Shown: positions 45,533 to 55,032 of the stretch, piece after piece
How the letters are laid out: each line of letters opens with the position of its first letter
How positions within the stretch are numbered: position 1 is the first letter of the stretch
Assembly (NCBI RefSeq): GCF_002303885.1
Contig: NZ_MRCM01000006.1
Span: 186,001 to 250,000 of the forward strand
DNA length: 64,000 bases
Direction: 5' to 3'
Source of the DNA: Flavobacterium sp. ACN2
Lineage (GTDB): Bacteria > Bacteroidota > Bacteroidia > Flavobacteriales > Flavobacteriaceae
Notes under the pieces: model-generated
What the model saw: the letters and a program-made list of their open reading frames with translations, nothing else
Database searches by the model: none
What the model was told of the DNA's origin: nothing
Program-made: the position numbers and the translations under genes

Positions 45533-46813
45533 ATGAATAAAATAGATAATCCAAAACCAGAGATCTGGTCAGAAATATTAAAAAGGCCAACTCAAACTGT
45601 TGATGATATTGAAGTTACAGTAAAAGAAATCTTCAAAGAAGTACAAAGAAAAGGAGATGAAGCTGTAGCAAAATATACTTCGATTTTTGATGGAATTTCA
45701 CAAGACAATTATGAAGTTTCAGAAGAAGAAATAACTGAAGCAATTAGTTTGATTCCGAATGAATTAAAAGAAGCTATTGAATTAGCAAAAGAAAATATTT
45801 ATAAATTCCACAACGCTCAGAAAACAGACAGAGTAGAAGTTGAAACAATTGAAGGAGTAAATTGCTGGCAAGAGAAAAGACCAATTCAAAAAATTGGTTT
45901 ATACATTCCTGGAGGGACAGCGCCTTTGTTTTCTACTGTTTTAATGTTGGCGGTTCCTGCTGAAATTGCGGGTTGTAAAGAAATTGTATTGTGTTCGCCA
46001 CCAGATAAAAGAGGCAAAATTAATCCAGCAATTTTATACGCGGCGAATTTATGCGGAGTAACTAAAATTCTAAAAGTTGGAGGAATTCAGGCAATTGCAG
46101 GAATGACTTTTGGAACACAGTCCATTCCGAAAGTATATAAAATTTTCGGACCAGGAAATCAATTTGTAACGGTAGCAAAACAATTGGCAACGCAATTTGG
46201 AGTTGCAATTGACATGCCTGCAGGGCCTTCAGAATTATTAATTGTGGCTGATGATACAGCGGTTCCAGCTTTTGTGGCTTCAGATTTATTATCTCAAGCA
46301 GAACACGGAACAGATAGCCAAGTGATTTTAGTTTCGACTTCAAAAAAACTAATTGGAGAAGTAGAGAAAGAAGTACAATCTCAGTTAGAAGCGCTTCCAA
46401 GAAAAGCAATTGCAGAGAAAGCGATCGAGAATTCGAAATTGATTTATGTGGAAAACGATCAAATCGCTTTAGATTTAATCAACGAATATGGGCCAGAGCA
46501 CTTTATAATCTGTTCTGAATATGATGATTTCTACTGTAACGGAATCGTAAATGCAGGTTCTGTTTTTATTGGAAATTATACTCCTGAAAGTGCCGGAGAT
46601 TACGCTTCAGGAACGAATCATACTTTGCCAACAAATGGTTATGCAAAGAATTACAGCGGTGTCAATCTAGACAGTTTTATGAAATCGATGACTTTTCAGA
46701 AAATTACTAAAGAAGGAATTCTGAATATAGGAAGCGCCATCGAAACTATGGCTGAAGCTGAAGGTTTACAGGCGCATAAAAATGCTGTAACATTAAGATT
46801 GAAGAGTTTATAA
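45533..46813 (+). CDS. hisD: Histidinol dehydrogenase
   Basis: The 426-residue zinc enzyme oxidises L-histidinol to L-histidine in two NAD steps. Motifs include GLYIPGGTAPLFSTVLMLAV, IFGPGNQFVTVAKQ, DMPAGPSELL, YGPEHFIICS and the zinc-site SAGDYASGTNHTLPT. The ATG at 45533 is chosen because the 8-residue in-frame extension upstream is encoded by the intergenic repeat. Confidence 0.95.
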   Translation: MNKIDNPKPEIWSEILKRPTQTVDDIEVTVKEIFKEVQRKGDEAVAKYTSIFDGISQDNYEVSEEEITEAISLIPNELKEAIELAKENIYKFHNAQKTDRVEVETIEGVNCWQEKRPIQKIGLYIPGGTAPLFSTVLMLAVPAEIAGCKEIVLCSPPDKRGKINPAILYAANLCGVTKILKVGGIQAIAGMTFGTQSIPKVYKIFGPGNQFVTVAKQLATQFGVAIDMPAGPSELLIVADDTAVPAFVASDLLSQAEHGTDSQVILVSTSKKLIGEVEKEVQSQLEALPRKAIAEKAIENSKLIYVENDQIALDLINEYGPEHFIICSEYDDFYCNGIVNAGSVFIGNYTPESAGDYASGTNHTLPTNGYAKNYSGVNLDSFMKSMTFQKITKEGILNIGSAIETMAEAEGLQAHKNAVTLRLKSL

Positions 46814-46905
46814 AGAGAAAAGAGTATAGAATATAGAACAAAGAGTAAAAAAACTGCAAATCAGAAGAGAGTCTATCGTCTTTATTCTATATTCTAAAAA
46901 ATAAA
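46814..46905. repeat. Intra-operon palindromic array, AGAATATAGA family
   Basis: AGAATATAGAA (46828-46838) is mirrored by TTCTATATTCT (46885-46895), with GAGAAAAGAGTA/AAAGAGTAAAA words on the left and CTTTATTC on the right. It fills the hisD-hisC gap. A sister element is in the next gap. Confidence 0.78.
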
Positions 46906-46910
46906 TAAAA

Positions 46911-47957
46911 ATGAAATTCGATATAAATACAATAACACGTGAAAACGTAAAATCCTTAAAACCATATTCGTCTGCGAGAGATGAGTTTGAAGATTTTGAT
47001 ACAGCCGAAATGATTTTTTTGGATGCTAATGAAAATCCGTTTCAAAATGGCGTAAACCGCTATCCGGATCCGCAGCAGAACTCAGTTAAAGCTATATTGG
47101 CTAAAAATAACTTAGTAAAGCAAAATCAGATTTTATTAGGAAATGGGAGTGACGAAGTTTTAGACTTGCTTTTTAGAGCTTTCTGTGAACCTAGTAAAGA
47201 CAATATTATTTCGCTTCCTCCAACATACGGAATGTATGGCGTTTTAGCGAATATTAATGCTGTTGAAAACAGAGAAGTTCTCCTATCGACAGATTTTCAA
47301 CCTCAAGTTGAAAAGATTCTAGAAGCGGTTGACGAGAATACAAAAATCATCTTTTTATGTTCGCCAAATAATCCGACAGGAAATTCATTTTCAGATGAAA
47401 GTGTAGTTAAACTGTTGCAAAATTTTAAAGGTCTAGTTGTTATTGATGAAGCTTATATTGACTTCTCTGATAAAGAAAGCTGGCTGACAGAAATTGACGA
47501 ATATCCAAATTTAGTGATTACACAAACGCTTTCAAAAGCGTATGGTTTAGCTGGAATCCGTTTGGGAATCTGTTATGCATCTGAAGCTGTGATTTCGGTT
47601 TTAAATAAAATTAAACCGCCTTATAATGTAAACGAATTGACGCAGCAAAGAGCGAAAGAACGTTTGAAAGATTCTGATAAAATAAAACAAGAAATAGCTT
47701 CTATTATTGAGCAAAGAGAAGAATTGCTTAAAGTTTTACTTGAAGTAAGTTTTGTTGAAAAAGTATATCCAACAGAAGCTAATTTTATTTTAGCCAAAGT
47801 AGATGATGCCAACAAAAGATACAATCAGCTAATTGAAAAAGGAATCGTTATTCGCAATAGAACAACACAGCCTTTATGCGAAAATTGTCTTCGTTTTACA
47901 ATTGGAACGAAAGAAGAAAACGCGGTTGTAATTAGAGAATTGAAGTTGTTGAAATAG
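46911..47957 (+). CDS. hisC: Histidinol-phosphate aminotransferase
   Basis: The 348-residue PLP-dependent fold type I enzyme has FLDANENPFQNGVNRYPDPQ, LLGNGSDEVLDLLFRAF and FLCSPNNPTGNSFSDE. The PLP-binding Lys is in TQTLSKAYGLAGIRLG, and CLRFTIGTKEEN is at the end. It converts imidazole acetol phosphate to histidinol phosphate. Third gene of the operon. Confidence 0.95.
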   Translation: MKFDINTITRENVKSLKPYSSARDEFEDFDTAEMIFLDANENPFQNGVNRYPDPQQNSVKAILAKNNLVKQNQILLGNGSDEVLDLLFRAFCEPSKDNIISLPPTYGMYGVLANINAVENREVLLSTDFQPQVEKILEAVDENTKIIFLCSPNNPTGNSFSDESVVKLLQNFKGLVVIDEAYIDFSDKESWLTEIDEYPNLVITQTLSKAYGLAGIRLGICYASEAVISVLNKIKPPYNVNELTQQRAKERLKDSDKIKQEIASIIEQREELLKVLLEVSFVEKVYPTEANFILAKVDDANKRYNQLIEKGIVIRNRTTQPLCENCLRFTIGTKEENAVVIRELKLLK

Positions 47958-48062
47958 AAGAAAGAATATAGAGTAAAGAAGAAAGAAAAAAATGAAAGAG
48001 CTTTTGAGCTAGAATGAAAAGTCTATTTTCTTTACTCTTTTTTCTTTATTCTCAAAAATAAA
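47958..48062. repeat. Intra-operon palindromic array, AAAGAATATAGAGTAAAG family
   Basis: AAAGAATATAGAGTAAAG and GAAGAAAGAAAA on the left are mirrored by TTTTCTTTACTC and TTTTCTTTATTCTC on the right. An AGAGCTTTTGAGCT spacer with its own AGCT symmetry lies between. It ends 3 bases before the hisB ATG. Confidence 0.78.
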
Positions 48063-48065
48063 AAC

Positions 48066-49202
48066 ATGAAAAAAGTACTTTTTATCGATCGTGACGGAAC
48101 GATCGTTTTAGAACCTGAAAATTACCAATTAGACAGCTTAGATAAACTGGAGTTTTATCCGAAAGCGTTTCAATATCTGGCTAAAATTGTCAATGAATTA
48201 GATTACGAATTGGCAATGGTAACCAATCAGGATGGTTTAGGAACGGATAGTTTTCCTGAAGATACCTTTTGGCCAACGCAGAATTTTATTTTAAAAGCTT
48301 TTGAAAACGAAGGAGTTGTTTTTGATGAAATCTTTGTAGACAGAACTTTTCCAGAAGAAAACGCACCAACCCGCAAGCCAAGAACGGGGATGCTGACTAA
48401 ATATTTGAACAATCCCGAATATGATTTAGAGAATTCTTTTGTTTTAGGAGACCGTTTAACAGATGTCGAATTGGCTAAAAACCTTGGTGCAAAAGCCATT
48501 TTCATGAACGATACAGATGGAATTGGAAGCAATGAAATTTCATCTAAACGTGAAGAATTGAATGATACAATCGTTTTGCAATCAATGGATTGGAAGAAGA
48601 TTTATGAATTTTTGAAACTAGAAGTGCGTTCTGCTTCTATTACTCGTAAAACAAACGAAACGGATATTTATATTAATCTAAATCTTGACGGAACAGGAAA
48701 AAGTAAAATCGATACTGGAATTGCGTTTTTTGATCATATGTTAGATCAAATTTCACGTCACGGTCAAATGGACTTGGAAATTATTGTAAAAGGCGATTTA
48801 GAAGTAGATGAACACCACACCATAGAAGATACTGCAATTGCTTTAGGAGAAGTTTTCGCGAAAGCGTTAGGAAACAAATTAGGAATCGAACGTTACGGTT
48901 TCTGTCTTCCAATGGATGATTGTCTAGCACAAGCAGCAATTGATTTTGGAGGAAGAAGCTGGCTGATTTGGGAAACCGAATTTAAACGCGAAATGGTAGG
49001 TAAAATGCCAACAGAAATGTTCTATCACTTCTTTAAATCATTTACAGACGGCGCAAAAGCCAACTTAAATATCAAAGCAGAAGGAATCAACGAACATCAT
49101 AAAATTGAAGCCATTTTTAAAGCTTTCGCAAAAGCGATAAAAGTAGCCGTAAAAAGAGACACCGAAAAAATGATTTTGCCTTCGACAAAAGGAATGTTTT
49201 AA
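48066..49202 (+). CDS. hisB: Bifunctional histidinol-phosphatase / IGP dehydratase
   Basis: The 378-residue fusion has an N-terminal HAD phosphatase with the DxD pair D8/D10 ([10 protein letters not shown]), a zinc-binding region and [15 protein letters not shown]. From about residue 185 it is imidazoleglycerol-phosphate dehydratase ([50 protein letters not shown]). One chain thus carries two separate pathway steps, as in Enterobacteria. Confidence 0.95.
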   Translation: MKKVLFIDRDGTIVLEPENYQLDSLDKLEFYPKAFQYLAKIVNELDYELAMVTNQDGLGTDSFPEDTFWPTQNFILKAFENEGVVFDEIFVDRTFPEENAPTRKPRTGMLTKYLNNPEYDLENSFVLGDRLTDVELAKNLGAKAIFMNDTDGIGSNEISSKREELNDTIVLQSMDWKKIYEFLKLEVRSASITRKTNETDIYINLNLDGTGKSKIDTGIAFFDHMLDQISRHGQMDLEIIVKGDLEVDEHHTIEDTAIALGEVFAKALGNKLGIERYGFCLPMDDCLAQAAIDFGGRSWLIWETEFKREMVGKMPTEMFYHFFKSFTDGAKANLNIKAEGINEHHKIEAIFKAFAKAIKVAVKRDTEKMILPSTKGMF

Positions 49203-49277
49203 TGAATTTTGTTTCAGGTTTAAAGTTTCACGTTTCACGTTCTGTTGAGTAACTTGAAACTTTAAACCTGAAACAAA
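49203..49277. repeat. Intra-operon palindrome, GTTTCA family
   Basis: GTTTCAGGTTTAAAGTTTCA (49211-49230) is the exact 20-base reverse complement of 49255-49274. The 24-base middle contains further CGTTTCACG words. It fills the hisB-hisH gap and ends 18 bases before the hisH ATG. Confidence 0.92.
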
Positions 49278-49292
49278 ACAAACAAAAAATTA

Positions 49293-49874
49293 ATGAAAAT
49301 AGTAATTATAAATTACGGAGCAGGAAATATTCAGAGCATTATATTTGCTATTGAAAGATTGGGATTTAAGGCAGTTTTGAGTAATAATCCGGACGAAATT
49401 AAATCGGCCGATAAAGTGATTTTCCCGGGCGTGGGCGAAGCGAGTTCGGCAATGGCTAAACTTCGTGAAAGCGGTTTGGATGGTTTGATTCCAGAATTGA
49501 AACAGCCTGTTTTAGGAATTTGTCTTGGAATGCAATTGATGTGCAACAAAACAGAAGAAGGAAATACAGAAGGTTTAGGAATTTTTGATGTTGATGTTTT
49601 GAAATTTTCAAACAATGTAAAAGTGCCACAAATGGGATGGAATCAGATTTATGATTTAAAAACCGATTTATTTAAAGGTATTTCTGAAAATGAATTCATG
49701 TATTTGGTTCATAGTTTTTATGCGCCAAATTGTGATGAATCTATTGCTACAACAAATTACGACGTTGAATATGCATCGGCTTTACAAAAAGATAATTTTT
49801 ACGGAACTCAATTTCACCCAGAAAAAAGTGGTGATGTTGGCGAAAAGATTCTAGGAAATTTTTTAAAAATGTAA
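49293..49874 (+). CDS. hisH: Imidazole glycerol phosphate synthase glutaminase subunit
   Basis: The 193-residue class I glutamine amidotransferase has INYGAGNIQSI at the N-terminus. The nucleophile is Cys77 in LGICLGMQLM, with His and Glu in GTQFHPEKSG. It supplies ammonia to HisF through the complex channel. Fifth gene of the operon. Confidence 0.95.
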   Translation: MKIVIINYGAGNIQSIIFAIERLGFKAVLSNNPDEIKSADKVIFPGVGEASSAMAKLRESGLDGLIPELKQPVLGICLGMQLMCNKTEEGNTEGLGIFDVDVLKFSNNVKVPQMGWNQIYDLKTDLFKGISENEFMYLVHSFYAPNCDESIATTNYDVEYASALQKDNFYGTQFHPEKSGDVGEKILGNFLKM

Positions 49875-49916
49875 AATTTCAATATCAATCAAAATTTCAA
49901 AAAATCAATTTCAATT

Positions 49917-49952
49917 TTTAGAATCTAAAATCTAAAATCAGAAATCTAAAAT
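49917..49952. repeat. Intra-operon half-array, AATCTAAA family
   Basis: AGAATCTAAAATCTAAAATC then AGAAATCTAAAATT, preceded by AATTTCAAT words but without a matching left arm. It ends 8 bases before the hisA ATG. It is near-identical to the half-element before hisIE. Confidence 0.72.
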
Positions 49953-49959
49953 TAAAAGC

Positions 49960-50685
49960 ATGAGAATAATACCAGCCATAGATATCATTGAAGGAAAATG
50001 CGTTCGTTTGTCCAAAGGTGACTATGATACTAAAATAATTTACAATGAAAATCCGCTTGAAGTAGCGAAATCATTTGAAGCACACGGAATCGAATATCTG
50101 CATTTAGTAGATTTAGACGGTGCAAAATCGAGCAAAATTGTCAATTATAAGATATTGGAACAAATTGCCAATCAAACGAGCTTAAAAATTGATTTTGGAG
50201 GCGGATTAAAATCGGATGACGATTTGAGAATTGCTTTTGAAAGCGGTGCAAACCAAATAACTGGCGGAAGTATTGCCGTAAAAAACAGAGCAATTTTCGA
50301 AAAATGGATTTCAGAATACGGTTCAGAAAAAATCATTTTAGGCGCTGATGCTAAAGATGAAAAAATTGCCGTTTCTGGATGGTTAGAAGAATCTAATGAA
50401 GATTTGGTTCCGTTTATTCAAGATTATCAATCAAAAGGAATTCAGTATGTTATTTGTACCGATATTGCCAAAGATGGAATGCTTCAAGGTCCAAGTTTTG
50501 ATTTATACAGTAAAATTTTAGCAGAAGCTGAAGGCGTAAAACTAATCGCTTCTGGCGGAATTTCAACTTTTGACGAATTGCCAAAGCTTGCCGAATTAGG
50601 TTGCGAAGGAACCATAATTGGAAAAGCGATTTACGAAGGGAGAATTAGCTTGAAACAACTAGAGAATTTTATAATTAGTAAATGA
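49960..50685 (+). CDS. hisA: ProFAR isomerase HisA
   Basis: The 241-residue (beta/alpha)8 barrel performs the Amadori isomerisation of ProFAR. The catalytic Asp8 is in [14 protein letters not shown]. The phosphate-binding segments are [22 protein letters not shown] (second catalytic Asp) and [11 protein letters not shown]. Its family half-barrel relative HisF follows. Confidence 0.95.
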   Translation: MRIIPAIDIIEGKCVRLSKGDYDTKIIYNENPLEVAKSFEAHGIEYLHLVDLDGAKSSKIVNYKILEQIANQTSLKIDFGGGLKSDDDLRIAFESGANQITGGSIAVKNRAIFEKWISEYGSEKIILGADAKDEKIAVSGWLEESNEDLVPFIQDYQSKGIQYVICTDIAKDGMLQGPSFDLYSKILAEAEGVKLIASGGISTFDELPKLAELGCEGTIIGKAIYEGRISLKQLENFIISK

Positions 50686-50765
50686 GAAAATTTGATAATT
50701 AGATAATTGTTTTGCGGAGTGTAAATTAATTTTCTAATTGACTAATTTTCTAATTAACACATTAG
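50686..50765. repeat. Intra-operon palindromic array, TCTAATTGACTAATT family
   Basis: GAAAATTTGATAATTAGATA on the left is mirrored imperfectly by TTTTCTAATTGACTAATTTT and CTAATT on the right around TGTTTTGCGGAGTG. It ends just before the hisF ATG. Its words match the element at 18.42 kb. Confidence 0.72.
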
Positions 50766-50769
50766 ATAA

Positions 50770-51525
50770 ATGTTAGCAAAAAGAATAATACCTTGCTTAG
50801 ATATAAAAAACGGAAGAACCGTAAAAGGCGTTAATTTCGTGGATTTACGCGATGCTGGAGATCCTGTAGAGTTGGCTGAAATTTATTCGGCTGAAGGTGC
50901 GGATGAATTGGTTTTTCTGGATATTTCTGCAACAGAAGAAAGACGTAAAACGCTGGTAAACATGGTGCGAAGCGTCGCAGAGAAAATCAATATTCCGTTT
51001 ACAGTTGGCGGCGGAATTTCATCTGTAGAGGACGTAGATATATTGTTGAACTATGGAGCCGATAAAGTTTCAATTAATTCATCGGCGGTAAAAAATCCGC
51101 AACTGATTAACGATTTGGCTCAGAAATTTGGAAGTCAATGCGTTGTCGTTGCAATAGACGCCAAACAAATTGACGGACAATGGATTGTACATTTAGTTGG
51201 TGGAAAAGTGCCAACTGAGTTAAATTTATTCGATTGGGCTGTTGAAGTTGCAGAACGTGGTGCTGGAGAAATTTTGTTTACATCGATGGATAATGACGGA
51301 ACTAAAAACGGTTTTGCAAATGAAGCTTTGGCTAAACTTTCAGAACTAGTAAATATTCCGATTATTGCTTCGGGAGGCGCTGGAAATATTCAGCATTTTG
51401 TAGATTCTTTCAAAGAAGGAAAAGCTGATGCAGCTTTAGCGGCAAGCGTTTTTCACTTCAAAGAAATCGAAATCAAGGCATTGAAACAAGAACTTAAGAA
51501 TAATGGTATTGCAGTAAGGTTGTAA
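50770..51525 (+). CDS. hisF: Imidazole glycerol phosphate synthase cyclase subunit
   Basis: The 251-residue barrel has catalytic Asp11 in [53 protein letters not shown] (second Asp) and [11 protein letters not shown] follow. With HisH it makes IGP and AICAR. Seventh gene of the operon. Confidence 0.95.
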   Translation: MLAKRIIPCLDIKNGRTVKGVNFVDLRDAGDPVELAEIYSAEGADELVFLDISATEERRKTLVNMVRSVAEKINIPFTVGGGISSVEDVDILLNYGADKVSINSSAVKNPQLINDLAQKFGSQCVVVAIDAKQIDGQWIVHLVGGKVPTELNLFDWAVEVAERGAGEILFTSMDNDGTKNGFANEALAKLSELVNIPIIASGGAGNIQHFVDSFKEGKADAALAASVFHFKEIEIKALKQELKNNGIAVRL

Positions 51526-51565
51526 AAAATCCAAATTTCAATCAATAAAAAAAAAGAATTTCAGC

Positions 51566-51603
51566 TTTGAGAATCTAAAATCTGAAATCAAAAATCTAAA
51601 ATA
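51566..51603. repeat. Intra-operon half-array, AATCTAAA family
   Basis: GAATCTAAAATCTGAAATCA then AAAATCTAAAATAA, preceded by CAAATTTCAATCAATAAA as in the hisH-hisA gap. It ends 3 bases before the hisIE ATG. Confidence 0.7.
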
Positions 51604-51606
51604 ATT

Positions 51607-52203
51607 ATGGACATCGATATCAAAAGCGCACACGGATTAATTCCGGCGATCATTCAGGATGCAGAAACAAAAAATGTTCTGATGCTGGGGTATATGAACG
51701 AAGAATCGCTTCAAAAAACAATAGAAACACAAAAAGTAACTTTCTTCAGCCGTTCTAAACAAAGACTTTGGACAAAAGGTGAGGAGAGTGGTAACTTTTT
51801 AAACTTAGTAAGCATTAAAAATGATTGCGACGGAGATACGCTTTTAATTCGGGCAAAACCTGTTGGACCAACTTGTCACACAGGAGCTGATACGTGTTGG
51901 CAAGAGCCAAATGATGCGAATTATGGTTTTATTTCTCAATTAGAAAACACAATCAAAACTCGCAGAGAAAATGCTGATTCTGAGAAAAGTTATGTAGCTT
52001 CTCTATTTGAAAAAGGAATTAATAAAATTGCTCAAAAAGTTGGGGAAGAAGCTGTAGAAGTTGTTATTGAAGCTAAAGATGATAATGATGATTTGTTCCT
52101 TAGCGAAAGCGCTGATTTATTGTTTCATTATTTGATTCTGCTTCAGGCAAAAGGATATCAATTGAATGATGTTGTGGGGGTTTTGAAGGGACGTCAGAAA
52201 TAA
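51607..52203 (+). CDS. hisIE: Phosphoribosyl-AMP cyclohydrolase / PR-ATP pyrophosphatase
   Basis: The 198-residue fusion has an N-terminal HisI cyclohydrolase with metal ligands in IKNDCDGDTLL and PTCHTGADTCW. The C-terminal HisE helical pyrophosphohydrolase starts about residue 110 (LENTIKTRR, KVGEEAVEVVIEAKDDN). It performs the second and third pathway steps. It is the last gene of the operon, which is complete without any other locus. Confidence 0.95.
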   Translation: MDIDIKSAHGLIPAIIQDAETKNVLMLGYMNEESLQKTIETQKVTFFSRSKQRLWTKGEESGNFLNLVSIKNDCDGDTLLIRAKPVGPTCHTGADTCWQEPNDANYGFISQLENTIKTRRENADSEKSYVASLFEKGINKIAQKVGEEAVEVVIEAKDDNDDLFLSESADLLFHYLILLQAKGYQLNDVVGVLKGRQK

Positions 52204-52207
52204 GAAA

Positions 52208-52278
52208 GTTTAGTTTCAAGTTTCAAGTTTCAAGTTTGCAGGTTATCACACAGAACTTGAAACCTGAAACTTGAAACC
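52208..52278. repeat. Intergenic palindrome, GTTTCAAG family
   Basis: A left run of three GTTTCAA words is mirrored by AACTTGAAAC, CTGAAAC and TTGAAAC (52254-52277) around GCAGGTTATCACACAG. It lies between hisIE and the convergent CBM9-like gene and is the only hairpin there, so it may also end transcription. Confidence 0.85.
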
Positions 52279-52291
52279 AAAATCAACTAAA

Positions 52292-52990
52292 TTAATCCAC
52301 AAACTCAAAAACTGCAAATTCTTGCGGCTGATGAAAACCAAACTTTAAGCTCTTATAAGGTTGTAAAGCAAGATATTCGGTTGTGTTACCGTAATCAATT
52401 CTAAAAGCATTTCCTTTCCATTTAGTTCCGACTTTAGGTTTCGAAAAACCGCCATTTTTAATTTTTCTAAGACTAGAAAAAGGAATTTTTATTTCTACAG
52501 TATATCCGTCTTTATTGATTTTACTGACAGTTTCTAAACCTTTAATGTCAAAATCCATTGAGGTATTCCATCCGCCACATTCATCTGAAATGCATTTTAA
52601 AAGTAAATCATATTTTGTAGAAAATGCGTTTACTCCAATTTCAATATAGTTTTGGCTGTCTCCGTCTGGATCAAGAAAAATTTCAGCTAAATCGTCTGTT
52701 TGAAAAATCTGCGAATCTTTTGCTTGTAGCGTTCCAACAATTTTAGAATCAGTGCAGTTGTAAGCGATGTAAAGGTTTTTATTATTCCAAGAAAGTGAGA
52801 CGAAGGTTTTTTGAGTGGCGCTTTCTCCTGTATTATGAATTACAAAAGGGCCAAGAAAAGGCGTTTTCCAATCGGTTAAATCACCGTCGATTTTTATTTT
52901 TTTATTCGTTTTATGAATGAGGATATTTTGTGAATTGACAGTAGTTGCAATTATTGCCAGTAAAGACGAAAGTATTGTGCCAAATCTCAT
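52292..52990 (-). CDS. Secreted CBM9-like carbohydrate-binding protein
   Basis: The 232-residue protein has a signal peptide (FGTILSSLLAIIATTVNSQ). A DOMON/CBM9-like beta-sandwich follows: KIKIDGDLTDWKTPFLGPFV, LYIAYNCTDSKIVG, DDLAEIFLDPDGDSQNYIEI and a C-terminal KWKGNAFRIDYG. CBM9-like domains bind reducing sugar ends or serve as surface adaptors. There is no catalytic domain attached, and the ligand is unknown. Confidence 0.8.
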   Translation of the reverse strand: MRFGTILSSLLAIIATTVNSQNILIHKTNKKIKIDGDLTDWKTPFLGPFVIHNTGESATQKTFVSLSWNNKNLYIAYNCTDSKIVGTLQAKDSQIFQTDDLAEIFLDPDGDSQNYIEIGVNAFSTKYDLLLKCISDECGGWNTSMDFDIKGLETVSKINKDGYTVEIKIPFSSLRKIKNGGFSKPKVGTKWKGNAFRIDYGNTTEYLALQPYKSLKFGFHQPQEFAVFEFVD

Positions 52991-53156
52991 ATATGATTCT
53001 AGTATTTTAAAACCACTAAAATAGAGAAGATTAATTGAAATGAGTGATTTTTTTTTCTGCCGTAAATCATAAAATTTTAAAATACTAGATATGAATGTTT
53101 ACATTTGTTGAAAATAAACTGATTTAATTCCTTTATTTCGTACAAATTTATAAATA

Positions 53157-54812
53157 ATGAAAAAATACTTTAGTGGCATTTTTATCGCCTTTTTGGTTGG
53201 TTTCTCTGCCAATGCTCAGGGACTTTTAAATAAGTCAGAAACCGTTTTTACACATCAGGATACTTTACGCGGAAGCATCACAAAAGAAAGAGCTTGGTGG
53301 GATTTAAAATATTATCACCTTGATGTAAAGGTTAAGCCTTCAGAGAAATTTATTTCAGGTTCAAATACTGTTCGTTATACTGTTTTAACAGAGAACAATC
53401 GTATGCAGATCGATTTACAAGAGCCAATGAATATTACCAAAGTGACTCAGAATGGTAAAGATTTAAAATTTGAAAGAAATGGAAATGCTTTCTTTATTAC
53501 TTTAACAGAAAAACAAAAAGTTGGTGCAGTAAAAGAAATTGTAGTTTTCTTTGAAGGAAAACCTAAAGAAGCTGTTAGAGCTCCTTGGGATGGTGGTTTC
53601 TCTTGGAAAAAAGATAAAAACGGAAAAGATTTTATTGCGACATCTTGTCAAGGTTTAGGCGCGAGCGTTTGGTGGCCTTGTAAAGATCATATGTACGATG
53701 AAGTGGAGAATATGTTGATTAGCGTAAATGTTCCAGGAGACTTAACAGAGGTTTCAAACGGAAGATTACAGAGCGTTAAAAAAGAAAAAGACGGAACTAA
53801 AACTTTCAATTGGTATGTTGCAAACCCAATCAATAATTATGGTGTAAACATCAATATTGGTGATTATGTGAATTTTTATGAGGTTTTTAAAGGCGAAAAA
53901 GGAAATTTAGACTGTAATTATTATGTTTTAAAAGACAATCTAGCTTTAGCAAAAGAGCAGTTTAAAGATGCTCCAAAAATGCTAAAAGCTTTTGAAAGCT
54001 GGTTCGGACCTTATCCGTTCTACGAAGACAGCTATAAATTGGTTGAAGTTCCGTATTTAGGAATGGAGCACCAAAGTTCTGTAACTTATGGCAATCAATA
54101 TAAAAATGGATATTTAGGACGTGATTTGAGCGGAACAGGATGGGGATTAAAGTTTGATTTTATCATTATTCACGAATCGGGTCACGAATGGTATGCCAAC
54201 AATATTACCTATAAGGATATCGCTGATATGTGGGTTCATGAAAGTTTTACAAACTATTCGGAAAGCCTTTTTGTCGAGTATTACTACGGAAAAGAAGCTG
54301 GTGCAGAGTATGTAATTGGCTGTAGAAAAAATATTCAAAATGATATTCCAATTATCGGGCATTATGATGTGAACAATGAAGGTTCTGGCGATATGTATCC
54401 AAAAGGAGCTTCAATGCTACATATGATTCGTCAGGTAATCAATGATGATGCAAAATGGAAATCGATTTTAAGAGGTATGAACAAAACGTTTTATCACCAA
54501 ACGGTTACAGGAAAACAGATTCAAGATTACATCAACGATCAGTCAGGAATTAACTTCAACAGAGTTTTTGCACAATATTTAACGACAACTCAAATTCCGG
54601 TTTTTGAATATATGTTTAAAAACGGAACTTTCGGTTACCACTGGACAAACTGTGTTTCTAAATTTGATATGCCGGTAAGAGTAAAATTAAACGGTGTTGA
54701 AACTTGGCTGAAACCAACTACAGAATGGCAATCAGTAAAAACAACAAGTGAAGACAGAAAAGTAGAAGTAGATAAAGATTTCTATGTTACTACTTCTAAT
54801 ATAGTTGAATAG
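53157..54812 (+). CDS. M1-family metallopeptidase (secreted)
   Basis: The 551-residue protein has a signal peptide (GIFIAFLVGFSANAQ) and an N-terminal beta-sandwich typical of M1 (YYHLDVKVKPSEKFISGSNT). In the thermolysin-like domain, zinc ligands are H339 and H343 of HESGHEW and E362 in WVHESFTNYSE, 19 residues on, as expected for M1. The exopeptidase motif here reads YLGMEHQSS rather than GAMEN. It is probably a periplasmic or surface aminopeptidase. Confidence 0.92.
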   Translation: MKKYFSGIFIAFLVGFSANAQGLLNKSETVFTHQDTLRGSITKERAWWDLKYYHLDVKVKPSEKFISGSNTVRYTVLTENNRMQIDLQEPMNITKVTQNGKDLKFERNGNAFFITLTEKQKVGAVKEIVVFFEGKPKEAVRAPWDGGFSWKKDKNGKDFIATSCQGLGASVWWPCKDHMYDEVENMLISVNVPGDLTEVSNGRLQSVKKEKDGTKTFNWYVANPINNYGVNINIGDYVNFYEVFKGEKGNLDCNYYVLKDNLALAKEQFKDAPKMLKAFESWFGPYPFYEDSYKLVEVPYLGMEHQSSVTYGNQYKNGYLGRDLSGTGWGLKFDFIIIHESGHEWYANNITYKDIADMWVHESFTNYSESLFVEYYYGKEAGAEYVIGCRKNIQNDIPIIGHYDVNNEGSGDMYPKGASMLHMIRQVINDDAKWKSILRGMNKTFYHQTVTGKQIQDYINDQSGINFNRVFAQYLTTTQIPVFEYMFKNGTFGYHWTNCVSKFDMPVRVKLNGVETWLKPTTEWQSVKTTSEDRKVEVDKDFYVTTSNIVE

Positions 54813-54834
54813 TTTTTTAAAAATTTCAATATAT

Positions 54835-54876
54835 AAAATCCCAAATTCCAATTATCGGAGTTTGGGATTTTTTTTT
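54835..54876 (+). terminator. Terminator after the M1 peptidase gene
   Basis: AAATCCCAAA pairs with TTTGGGATTT, ending in a long T-run. Stem and loop are nearly the same as in the ettA terminator at 5.22 kb (ATTCCAA then CGGAGTTTGGG), which points to a mobile or duplicated terminator module. Confidence 0.85.
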
Positions 54877-54885
54877 GAGGTTATT

Positions 54886-54918
54886 AAACCTGACAGTTTT
54901 TTTAAACCTGTCGGGTTT
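54886..54918. repeat. Small inverted repeat, AAACCTGACAG
   Basis: AAACCTGACAG (54886-54896) and CTGTCGGGTTT (54908-54918) pair with one G-U type mismatch. It looks like another short dispersed intergenic repeat. Confidence 0.6.
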
Positions 54919-54938
54919 GCTGTTTTTAGCGTTTAGTA

Positions 54939-55032
54939 TGTCATCCTAACGAAGGATGACACTAGAAACTATCGAAAAATTCTCCAATCTTTGTTGATTT
55001 ACGAGTGTGATCCTTCGTTCCTCAGGATGACA
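54939..55032. repeat. REP-like palindrome, TGTCATCCT...AGGATGACA
   Basis: TGTCATCCT, ACGAAGGAT and GACACT on the left are mirrored by AGTGTGATCCTTCGT and AGGATGACA on the right. The left arm lacks about five bases (the GAGGA equivalent). A 45-base spacer separates the arms. It is unlike the word arrays in having a fixed, non-periodic arm. Confidence 0.85.

Noticed and set aside
46062..46409. Minus-strand 115-residue Leu/Gln-rich ORF in hisD
   Set aside because: It is a shadow of the hisD frame on the opposite strand; low-complexity composition follows from that.
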